A stretch of DNA of 64,000 nt. Origin: Cyprinodon diabolis. Lineage: Eukaryota; Chordata; Actinopteri; Cyprinodontiformes; Cyprinodontidae. Position 1 is the first letter of the stretch; every line of letters starts with the position of its first letter. A program made the translations under genes and the position numbers. This document shows, one piece after another, positions 45,555 to 54,544 of the stretch. The notes beneath the pieces were generated by a model, which saw nothing but the letters and a program-made list of their open reading frames with translations, had not been told where the DNA came from and did not search any database. The stretch spans positions 39,455,719-39,519,718 of the forward strand of contig CM060075.1 of NCBI GenBank assembly GCA_030533445.1. The letters run 5' to 3'.

Positions 45555-45743
45555 TTAGAGGATGGTTTGCAGAGGCATTTGAATCAACTGCAAGACAGAA
45601 ACGTGGAAACTTGCTCTGTGCCAAGTCTGGAATGTGATGATAGAGCCACCTAGGAACAGACCATAGGTAGTTAAGTAACGCTTCCCGATCTCATTGTGGC
45701 CATCCAACCCATGGTCAGTAAAGGGCTTATCCTGGAAGAACAA
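45555..45743 (-). CDS. Short unidentified open frame
   Basis: 62 codons on the minus strand, beginning MFFQDKPFTDHGLDGHNEIGK and followed by a hydrophobic stretch TTYGLFLGGSIITF that could span a membrane. The composition looks more protein-like than neighbouring frames, but I do not recognise it. No promoter or splice signals can be assigned. It may be a captured exon, a retrocopy piece or chance. Confidence 0.2.
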   Translation of the reverse strand: MFFQDKPFTDHGLDGHNEIGKRYLTTYGLFLGGSIITFQTWHRASFHVSVLQLIQMPLQTIL

Positions 45744-45847
45744 AGTCAGTGGTTTGATGCAAGTAGCCAGGTTTCCATAGAAAACTTTTGACCACTCTGC
45801 TGAATGATTTGATGGAGTTGTCTTCGTAAAGTGTCTTGAGATAACAT

Positions 45848-46300
45848 TGTCATGATTCTCCCCTTTTGGGACTTTAGTTTTCAGTAATTACCTACTCTTT
45901 TTTGTTGATCTTTGGTTTATTTTCCAATATATTCGAGCAGTATTTAGTTACTCTATGTTGCCCCCTTGTGCTTGTTTTATTTCCCCTTGGCTTCCTTCTA
46001 GTTAGTTCCACTCACACCTGCTCTATATTCAGCTCATTAGTCCATCCTTTGTTCTGTTCCCCTTATATACTCCACCTCTGCAGTCACTCAATGCTGGTTC
46101 CTTGTTGTTGTTTTGTCTTTCCCTTGTCTCTGGCTTCCCACGTGAGTTTTCCCTGATGCTTTCTGGATTTTTGCTTCTTAGTATTTTGGATTTTTGGTTG
46201 TCTGTCTTTTTTTTTTTTTTTTATTAAATTTACAAGATTTACCTCTGCCTCCTGGTCTCTGCATTTGGGTCCTCAACACACCTCCATACAAATCATGACA
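45848..46300 (+). mobile_element. Solo LTR (453 bp) with perfect 5-bp TSD
   Basis: TGTCATGATTCTCCCC at the left and AATCATGACA at the right give inverted TGTCATGATT ends; flanking AACAT is duplicated exactly (45843-45847 and 46301-46305). Inside are CTTATATACTCC (TATA-type, near 46064) and ATTAAATTT after a long T run (about 46207-46227), fitting a plus-strand promoter and polyadenylation region. No internal genes. This is a different LTR family from 32507 and 42341. Confidence 0.88.
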
Positions 46301-46387
46301 AACATACAGTTGTGAACTGGTTCAATGTAAATAAATTAAATGGATGTAAAGTAAACCTGTAAAGTACATCCATTTATCTTCATTACT

Positions 46388-46918
46388 TTATAATGAAATG
46401 CTAAAGCATGAATTAAAGTGAGAATCTTTGTAAAGCCTAAATGTTTCTCTTAAAGCTTGGCAAAGAGTCAGAAAACTTCCGTAAATCTCTTGGGGAAGAT
46501 GTTTAATAAAAACATGGATACTATCAGCTGTTGTTTTCCAATTCACGAAGTAAGGGAGATGAAAGTGCACTACATTTTGTAGATAATCTTCATTGATTGA
46601 TTTCTTAATAACCTGGAAGGTTGTTATATTTTTATAGGATGGTGGAGACATTTGAACTAGAGATGAGTTTAGCTGACATTTGAGCACAGATGAAAAATAT
46701 CTGAACATTGTGTGAACTACAAGCCTGATATCGTTGACGACAGTACTGCTGCTGAAGCTCCTCATAAGGAAATTGGCACACAGAATAGTAGTGAGTTCAG
46801 CATCCATTCTTTGCATGCTTTGTGCATCAACTGTCACTGTTGCTAGGCGACAGAGCTTATGCTGAGTGAGGTGCGATGAAAGTTGGAGAAGGCTGCACCT
46901 GTTCAAATCTATTACCAA
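46388..46918 (-). CDS. Unidentified 176-codon open frame
   Basis: A long minus-strand frame in AT-rich DNA: 176 codons from ATG 46918 (MVIDLNRCSLLQLSSHLTQHK) to 46388. It has balanced composition, several Cys and His residues, and a segment QNVVHFHLPYFVNWKTTADS. No known domain, signal peptide or membrane span is obvious. It is longer than expected by chance at this GC content, so it may be an exon or a gene fragment, perhaps of a mobile element. The plus strand here has only shorter frames. No identity is claimed. Confidence 0.3.
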   Translation of the reverse strand: MVIDLNRCSLLQLSSHLTQHKLCRLATVTVDAQSMQRMDAELTTILCANFLMRSFSSSTVVNDIRLVVHTMFRYFSSVLKCQLNSSLVQMSPPSYKNITTFQVIKKSINEDYLQNVVHFHLPYFVNWKTTADSIHVFIKHLPQEIYGSFLTLCQALRETFRLYKDSHFNSCFSISL

Positions 46919-48179
46919 AATCCTCTGGCCTCCTCATTTCCATGATTTTTGAAAGACCTGGTCCAGGTAGACCGGGTTCTTCAGATGAAGCTGGTGGATT
47001 TGAATACACTGGTGCATTTGTACATAAAGTCCATTGCTGGAAAGCAGACACTCACAAGACACTCCTACAGGTGTGTTTGACCCTTCCCTTCATGGTCTTG
47101 AGGATAAAACCTCCAACTCACAGGCACACGCTGCCTTTGGATTTTCCCTCTAGATACTTGCTGGCTTCTGCTCGTCAGTCTGCTCTGCTTCACTTCTGGA
47201 ACTCTCTGGGCGGCTCCCACTGCATGCTGTTGAGAAATCATCCTACTTGGTCTCACTTCTTCCTCAGGGTTTGGACTGAACTTATAACCTCTTACACCCT
47301 CAGGGGGTATAAATAAATTTCTGCCTGACAAAAACACACAAAAGTAAATCACTTATAGCCTCACAGCTATTAGATTTAAGAAGAAACTTTTGGTACCTCT
47401 TTAAAGGTAAGATGTCATAGAATGGTTTTCTGGTGTTAGCACCATTGTAGCTTTGACCCTGCCTGAAATATTATGGACAAAATACAAAATATTTGTTTTA
47501 ACTACCAAAATATTATTTATAGCACAAAAAAGTAGTACAGACTTTTAAATCTAAATGTTGTGTAAAAATATACGAAATTTGGACTCAATCAGATGAATCA
47601 TATTTATTTTAGAATGGTATTAGTGAGAAATTTCTTAGGCGGAGAGGCCATTTTGGCACATTTATCCAAAAATGTCACCAAACTGTGCCAAATGTGTTTT
47701 TTACATCAATACTGGGGGTTTGTTAAAATTAAATAACTTATTACCATCTAATGACACTTTCTACATATAATATAACCATTGGTCATGACATTTACCCCAT
47801 TTATATGCAAAATGTACCATTGTGCACAGTATAATATGTATAATAATGATGAACTGAAAGCTCTTTCTTTGACTCCAAATAGAAAACTTTTATTGAAACA
47901 AGGTAAAACACGATGTTGCATAGCCGACATCTTGTGCCATGCTCTGAGAGTCTTTCCACTGTCTCGTGAAGCCACAAAATGGCCGTGATGATCAGCTGAT
48001 CGGGTGTTTTCCGGGCAGTTGCGTCATCGCCTGCGGACCTTTATATCTCATCAGCTGTTTTTAAATAGCTCTAAAATCTTAACATTTTGGGCAAAACCTT
48101 TATGCTGAATAGTTTTTGAAAGATTAAAGCCTCTTTTAGCGGATAAAAAAAAAAAAAAAAATTAAAGGCACGTGGAGCC
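46919..48179. other. Spacer without recognised genes
   Basis: Frames on both strands near 46876-47352 overlap each other and carry no familiar motifs. AT-rich DNA follows. A GC-richer patch appears from about 47985. Confidence 0.35.
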
Positions 48180-48440
48180 TTTGTTTACAGAGCGAGCCGA
48201 GGTCACGTGGCAGCCGGTGGGTCCGTCGGGTTCTAGGGGATAAACCAGGTTAGTGACTCACATGCTCACTATCGTTCCCCGTTAAGGTTTCGTGGTCACT
48301 AACCTGAGTTTCCACCTCTACAGAGATTCCAGGTTTCCTGCCCCGTCTGAAGAGCCGCAAAGTTTGTTTTGTTTGAAATCACTCTGATCTGTCTGCTTTA
48401 ATTCTGGGTCCTTCGTTCTGACAGATTTGCACTGTGAACT
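48180..48440 (+). mobile_element. LTR-related segment with hairpin and mini-intron-like signals
   Basis: Shares an unusual module with the LTR at 32507: CCAG|GTTAGTGAC (donor at 48249) with an exact inverse GTCACTAACCTG about 45 bp later, then a pyrimidine tract and CTACAG|AGATT (acceptor at 48322-48323), then a shared TTTCCTG...GAGCCGC phrase. The wider limits of the element are not defined; a T-rich stretch with AATAAA (about 48932) follows and may belong to it. See findings. Confidence 0.4.
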
Positions 48441-49199
48441 GGTTCAGAACGATTCTAAATGCTATCATTTAGTCCAAAAGCTAATTTGACCTTACACAAA
48501 ACCCTTCAAATCCCTGCTAGCTCGTTTGGGTGGTTGTTTCCTGGGGTCACGGGCATTTGGTATCAGCCATCAGAAGGGGGTTTTAGTGATGATCCTTGGG
48601 TATTTGGGTTTCTTTATTCTTGTTTTTTTCCTTCTTTGTGGTTTGCTTTGAGTAGTTTCTACTTATTTTGGGTGCTGAGATTGTTTGCTTTTGCTTGCAA
48701 TTTGTTTTCTCTTGCTAATTCTGTTACATTTCTTCCTCATGTTTCTTTGCCTGCTTCTGTTCATTTTGTCTTAGCCCTCAGTTTGCTTTCCCTACAATGG
48801 TCTCAGCTGCTTCTCATCTCCTCATTATATTCTCTTGTAGATGTTTGTTTGTCTGCTGCTGCGGCTTTCTCTTTTCCAACTCGAATGTCTTTATATTTGC
48901 CTGATTGTCTTTGTGTGTCTTTATTTTTTCGTAATAAATCCACACAATACTCCGCATTCAAGTTATTTACCAAAAAAATGACAGAAAAAGCTCTGATCGA
49001 AAATCTGTTGCATCTTGGACAGGATTTGCATGTGTGGCTTATGTAGCCCTGTTTGAATGTCATCAAAATGGACACTACAAAATTATTTTTTTAATAGTCT
49101 TCAAAGCAGTAGCCAAATTTATGTTCTTTAATAAATTAATCTTGGAATAAATGATGTAGCACTTCAACATAAAGGGAGCAAGCTTTTTAAATCCACTCA

Positions 49200-49316
49200 G
49201 TTGTGCAAGCACAGTTAAGGGTTAAAAGGCATTGTTCAGCTAAAAGGGCTTCCTTGTTCCCTCCCCTTCTAGTTTACAACATAGTGATAGGTGGAACCAC
49301 TGATGCTTCCTGCATA
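49200..49316 (+). promoter_or_regulatory. 5' flank of TRIM copy 3, separated by a Tc1 insertion
   Basis: Matches 36120-36235 upstream of copy 2 (GTTGTGCAAGCA..., TTCCTTGTTCCCTCCCC, CTAGTTTACAA, GTGATAGGTGGAACCAC). The Tc1 at 49317-50928 cuts it from the gene: the matching sequence resumes at 50931. Confidence 0.5.
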
Positions 49317-50928
49317 CAGGTGCTGGTCATAAAATTAGAATATCATGAAAAAGTAGATTGATTTCAGTAATTCCATTTAAAAAGTGAATCTTGTATATTA
49401 TATTCATACATTACATACAAACTCATATATTTCAGATGTTTATTTTGTTTAATTTTGATGATTACAAATGACAACAAATGAAAATCTCAAATTCATCATA
49501 TCAGAAAATTAGAATATTGTGAAAAGGTTCAAAATTGATGGCCCCTGGTGCCACACTCTAATCAGCTAATTAACTCAAACCACCTGCAAAAGCCTTTAAA
49601 TGGTCTTTCAGTCTAGTTCTATAGGCTACACAATCATGGGGAAGACTGCTGACTTGACAGTTGTCCAAAAGACGACCATCGACACCTTGCACAAGGAGGG
49701 CAAGACACAAAAGGTCATCGCTAAAGAGGCTGGCTGTTCACAGAGCTCAGTGTCCAAGCACATTAATAGAGAGGCGAAGGGAAGGAAAAGATGTGGTCGA
49801 AAAAAGTGTACAAGCAAGAGAGATAACCGCACCCTGGAGAGGATTGTGAAACAAAACCCATTCAAAAATGTGGGGGAGATTCACAAAGAGTGGACTGCAG
49901 CTGGAGTGAGTGCTTCAAGAACCACCACACACAGACGTATGAAAGACATGGGTTTCTGCTGTCGCATTCCTTGTGTCAAGCCACTCTTGAACCACAGACA
50001 GCGTCAGAAGCGTCTTGCCTGGGCTAAAGAGAAACAGGACTGGACTGCTGGTGAGTGGTCCAAAGTCATGTTCTCTGATGAAAGTAAATTTTGCATTTCC
50101 TTTGGAAATCAAGGTCCCAGAGTCTGGAGGAAAAGAAGAGAGGCACTTCATCCACGTTGCTTGAAGTCCAGTGTAAAGTTTCCACAGTCAGTGATGGTTT
50201 GGGGTGCCATGTCATCTGCTGGTGTTGGTCCATTGTGTTTTCTGAGGTCCAGGGTCAACGCAGCCACATACCAGGAAGTTTTAGAGCACTTCATGCTTCC
50301 TGCAGCTGACCAACTTTTTGGAGATGCAGATTTCATTTTCCAACAGGACTTGGCACCTGCACACAGTGCCAAAGCTACCAGTACCTGGTTGAAGGACCAT
50401 GGTATCCCTGTTCTTAATTGGCCAGCAAACTCTCCTGACCTTAACCCCATAGAAAATCTATGGGGTATTGTGAAGAAGAAGATGCAATACACCAGACCCA
50501 ACAATTCAGAAGAGCTAAAAGCCACTATTAGAGCAACCTGGGCTATCATAACACCTGAGCAGTGCCACAGACTGATCGACTCCATGCCACGCCGCATTGC
50601 TGCAGTAATACAGGCCAAAGGAGGCCCAACTAAATACTGAGTGCTGTACATGCTCATACTTTTCATGTTCATACTTTTCAGTTGGCCAACATTTCTATAA
50701 ATCCTTTGTTTTTATTGGTCTTCAGTAATATTCTAATTTTCTGATATGATGAATTTGAGATTTTCATTTGTTGTCATTTGTATTCATCAAAATTAAACAA
50801 AATAAACATCTGAAATATATGAGTTTGTATGTAATGTATGAATATAATATACAAGTTTCACTTTTTAAATGGAATTACTGAAATCAATCTACTTTTTCAT
50901 GATATTCTAATTTTATGACCAGCACCTG
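49317..50928 (+). mobile_element. Tc1 element copy Y (IR/DR type), full length
   Basis: A 1612-bp element flanked by TA (49315-49316 and 50929-50930), with the same 202-bp IR/DR-type TIRs as copy X. The sequence is almost identical to copy X except for the 21 bp that copy X lacks and a few single-base changes (for example GTGAATCTTG against GTGAAACTTG in the left TIR). It inserted into the 5' leader of TRIM copy 3. Confidence 0.95.
49636..50640 (+). CDS. Tc1 transposase, DD34E, full length
   Basis: 334 residues from ATG 49636 (MGKTADLTVVQKTT); the frame is open 12 codons further up, but this start fits the family. It has the helix-turn-helix (KEAGCSQSSVSK), linker, and complete DDE domain with D (MFSDESKF), D (FQQDLAPAH) and E (NPIENLW) 34 residues on; it ends GGPTKY. 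It keeps KEKQDWT, which copy X has lost, so it is the better candidate for an active source. No stop or frameshift is seen. Confidence 0.92.
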   Translation: MGKTADLTVVQKTTIDTLHKEGKTQKVIAKEAGCSQSSVSKHINREAKGRKRCGRKKCTSKRDNRTLERIVKQNPFKNVGEIHKEWTAAGVSASRTTTHRRMKDMGFCCRIPCVKPLLNHRQRQKRLAWAKEKQDWTAGEWSKVMFSDESKFCISFGNQGPRVWRKRREALHPRCLKSSVKFPQSVMVWGAMSSAGVGPLCFLRSRVNAATYQEVLEHFMLPAADQLFGDADFIFQQDLAPAHSAKATSTWLKDHGIPVLNWPANSPDLNPIENLWGIVKKKMQYTRPNNSEELKATIRATWAIITPEQCHRLIDSMPRRIAAVIQAKGGPTKY

Positions 50929-50998
50929 TAAGCTAGCGCAAACCAGAATATATTATGTAGAAGTGAAACTAAAACAGTATGTTTCACTGAGAGCTAAA

Positions 50999-52660
50999 AT
51001 GGAGCAGGGAGCAGTTCAACTAAACCAAGGTAACATGTCCTGTTCGATCTGTTTGGATCTACTGAATAATCCAGTGACTATTCCCTGTGGACACAGCTAC
51101 TGTATGAACTGTATTAAATACTTCTAGGATGGAGAAAATCAAAGGAGGATCCACAGCTGCCCTCAGTGCAGGAGGGAGTTCTTACCGAGGCCTGTCCTTG
51201 AGAAAAACATAATTTTAGCTGCCTTAGTGGAGGATCTGAAGAAGACCGGACTCCAAGCAGCTCCAGCTGATCACTGCTATGCTGGACCTGATGATGTGGC
51301 CTGTGATTTCTGCACTGGTAGGAAGATAAAAGCTGTCAAGTCCTGCTTCACTTGTCCAGCTTCTTACTGTCAGAATCACCTCCAGCCTCACTATGATGTC
51401 CCTGGATTGAAGAAGCACAAGCTTAGAGACCCCACCAAGTCACTCCTACTAAACATCTGCTCTCGTCATGATGAGGTGATGAAGATCTTCTGTCGTACTG
51501 ATCAGCAGTGTATCTGTTATCTCTGCACCATGGATGAACATAAAGGCCATGAAACAGTCCCAGCTGTGGCAGAAAGGACTGAGAAGCAGAAGGAGCTCCA
51601 GGAGAGACGACAACAAATCCAGCAGAGAATCCAGGACCAGAAGAAAGATGTGAAGCTGCTTCAACAGGAGGTGGAGGCCATTAATGGCTCTGCTGATAAA
51701 GCAGTGGAGGACAATGAGAAGATCTTCACTGATCTGATCAATCAGATCCAGAGAAGAAGCTCTGATGTGAAGCAGCAGATCAGATCCCAGCAGGAAACTG
51801 AAGTGAGTCGAGTCAAAGAGCTTCAGGAGAAGCTGGAGCAGGAGATCACTGAGCTGAAGAGGAAAGATGCTGAGCTGGAGAAGCTCTCAATCACAGAGGA
51901 TCACACCCAGTTTCTCCAGAACTACCCCTCACTGTCAGCACTCAGTGAGTCTACACACTCATCCAGCATCAATATTCGTCCTCTGAGATACTTTGAGGAT
52001 GTAACACTAGCTTTGGTGGGTCTCAGAGAAACACTAAAGAACATCCTAAGAGACACATGGACAAACATCTCACTGTCAATCACTGAAGTGGACGTTCTAC
52101 TATCAGAACCAAAGACAAGAGCTCGATTATTAAAGTATTCAAAAGCAATTTCTCTGGATGAAAACACAGCAAACAGAAGGCTTTTATTATCTGAGGGGAA
52201 CAGAAAAGTCAGAAGAATAAACCAGCAACAGCCTTATCCTGATCATCCAGACAGATTCACTGATTATAAACAGGTCCTGAGCAGAGAGAGTCTGACCGGC
52301 TGTTGTTACTGGGAGGTGGAGTGGAGAGGAGAGGTTGATGTGGCAGTTTCATACAAGAACATCAGCAGAGCAGGAGAGTCAGATGATTGTTTGTTTGGAT
52401 TCAACAATAAATCTTGGTCTTTATATTGCAACATAAACAGTTATACATTTTGTCACAACAGCATTAAAACTCCAGTATCAGGTCCAGTTTCCTCCAGAAT
52501 AGGAGTGTATCTGGACCACAGAGCAGGTATTCTGTCTTTCTACAGCGTCTCTGAAACCATGACTCTCCTCCATAGAGTCCAGACTACATTCACTCAGCCT
52601 CTATATGCTGGAGTTTATGTCTATTATGGAACCTCTGCTGAAATTGTTAATCTACAGTAA
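50999..52660 (+). pseudogene. TRIM copy 3 with a nonsense codon in the RING
   Basis: ATG 50999 ([18 protein letters not shown]) opens a frame that runs to 52660 apart from one TAG at 51125-51127 (codon 43), where the intact copies have TGG (W in SWD or FWD). The RING is thus cut after the sixth zinc ligand; B-box 1 (CDFC), B-box 2, coiled coil and PRY/SPRY are all open, about 510 codons. The PRY/SPRY is of the DYKQVLSRES type shared with copy 4, not the WWQVLSRN type of copies 1 and 2. A Tc1 sits about 70 bp upstream of the ATG, between it and the conserved 5' flank. Frames upstream of 50999 start inside the Tc1 end and are artefacts. It is probably a recent pseudogene. Confidence 0.85.
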
Positions 52661-52829
52661 GAATTACTCTGAGGTACAGTTGCTTAAAATGTGTATTTTA
52701 GTTACTGTTTTTTTTGTCTCTGTTTGATCATTAATGTTATTTTAAATTGTGTCACATGATGAATTTGATCTCTAAGAGACTGTTAAGAGTATTTTCAAGA
52801 ATGGTAGCATGCATCCAAAATGGCTTGAT

Positions 52830-53110
52830 AACTATGGCTGCACAGTGAAGGAGTTGGTAACACTGTTGCCTTGCAGCAAGGAGGTTCTGGGTTAGATACC
52901 TGACCTAGGGTCTTTCTGTATGGAGTTTATATGTTCTCCCTTTGCATACATGGGTTCTCTCCAGGTACTCTGGCTTTATCTTAGAGTTGTTCATCTATGT
53001 TGCTTTGTTCTAGACTGTTGACCTGTCCAAGGTGTACCTGGCCTTCTGCCCACAGACTGCTGGAGAAAGACACCAGCCCCACTGTGACTCTGACAGACAA
53101 GCAGGACAAG
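52830..53110 (+). repeat. Dispersed repeat with B-box-like motif
   Basis: GGCTGCACAGTGAAGGAGTTGG, CACTGTTGCCTTGCAGCAAGGAGGTTCTGGGTTAGATACC and TGGAGTTTATATGTTCTCCC form a phrase order that is frequent in teleost genomes. GGTTAGATACC resembles the pol III B box (GGTTCGANNCC), so a SINE origin is possible. Borders are approximate. Confidence 0.5.
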
Positions 53111-53173
53111 ATGAACTGTTTGATAAGTGACTGAAACTTTTATGCTTGTTTAGATCTAAATCTGTGAAATGAC

Positions 53174-53803
53174 CAGAGATGGCAAAAGTACTCACTTTCC
53201 GTACTTGAGTAAAAGTACAGATACTTGTGTTAAAAAATACTCTGGTAAAAGTGGAAGTACTGATTAAACTTCTTTACTCAAGTAAAAGTAACAAAGTACA
53301 GGCTTGTAAATTTACTTAAAGTATAAAAGTAAAAGTAGAAACCACTTTTTTTCATGCCGTTGCCTACATTTTAAATGGATGTCTGCCAATAGGACTAGAT
53401 CTCTGTTCTGTTCATTTTCAATCATCTCGTCGTCCATACTACTATGCTAACGCCACCGCCACCAAGCTGCAATGATTTGCCGCGAATGAATACGGCCGAA
53501 TCTGTCGATTCATCGTGTAGTGGTGCGTCAAATGCAACGTAGATTCCCATCCAATTAGATTGAATTTGGTATTGATGACGTGAAAAATAATAACGGTAAC
53601 TCCATTGAAATGATTCAAAACTAAAGTAACGAGCCAATTTTTTAAAATGTAAGGAGTAGAAAGTACAGATATTTGTGTAAAAATGTAAGGAGTAGAAGTA
53701 AAAAGTCGCCATAAAAATAAGTAGTAAAGTAAAGTAAAAATATCAGAAAAATCTACTTGAGTACAGTAACGAAGTATTTGTACTTCGTTACTTCCCATCT
53801 CTG
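53174..53803. mobile_element. hAT-like MITE with perfect 8-bp TSD
   Basis: A 630-bp element between CAGAGATGGCAAAAGTACT and AAGTACGA-type inverse ending CCATCTCTG, with a perfect GAAATGAC duplication (53166-53173 and 53804-53811). Both subterminal regions are packed with AGTAAAAGTA/GTACTT motifs. The overlapping minus-strand frames (96 and 118 codons) are products of the repeat. Confidence 0.85.
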
Positions 53804-54544
53804 GAAATGACCAAAAATAAATCCATGACCAGTCATAATAACCTCTAACTGTTAAGCTATGTGAATCTGCCTGTTTTTGTTAGGTATGTGTAGCTCCAGT
53901 ATGTAAGATTATCAATCATGAAAAAAGAAGTGTTTGAAAGGAAGTATTCTCAGTAACCTGCAGAGACCTTGATATGAAGAACTCCTGTATTAGTCAGAGC
54001 CTGATGATATCAGAATTGGGTAATTTCTGTTTGCTTCAAGTGCAGAGTCAGAGCACGCTTAAAGAACTAATGACAAGACTGACAGAACCATAAACTTTTC
54101 ATCCCATAAAACCTTCAAAATTTCAGCAATTTTGCATTTTTGCTCCAGGTTAATAAGACAGGATCTCAGCTTGTCTTTGATGATTGCTTTCATTGAGTTA
54201 TTCTTTATTGGATTTACACTAGAGCGTGTAAAACAGACCAGTTTGATGAAAGGCTCCTGGCTAAAGAACAGCTGCATGTTAAGAATACCTACTTGCTATT
54301 TTATTTAGAGGTTTATATTTTGGAGCTTTATTACAAAGATCATTTAAGTATTTCAGTAAGGTTGTTTTAATGTAAGCAACTGATTCTGTTTTGATTCAAA
54401 AAATAAAATTGTCATATTTATTATCTATGAAGGATGTTTGCTTTATTTCTACAGTTTCATTAAGTTCTCTGAAAGATGTTTCAGAAGGCAGAGTCTGCTC
54501 AGAGTTTAGAGAAAAGCTCTGATTATATTCCTATAAATTAGATC

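Noticed and set aside
46876..47352. Overlapping frames of 146 (plus) and 95 (minus) codons
   Set aside because: They overlap on opposite strands, show no domain or motif and no supporting signals.
48459..49046. 195-codon hydrophobic plus-strand frame
   Set aside because: It results from T-rich DNA (long TTT/CTT runs) and lacks any family feature; likely part of an LTR-type or low-complexity region.
50915..50998. Upstream extension of the TRIM copy 3 frame starting [10 protein letters not shown]
   Set aside because: It begins inside the Tc1 terminal repeat (ATGACCAGCACCTG), so it arose with the insertion; the homologous start is 50999.
53422..53798. Minus-strand frames of 96 and 118 codons
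   Set aside because: They lie in the hAT-like MITE at 53174-53803 and are made of its AGTAAAAGTA-type repeats.
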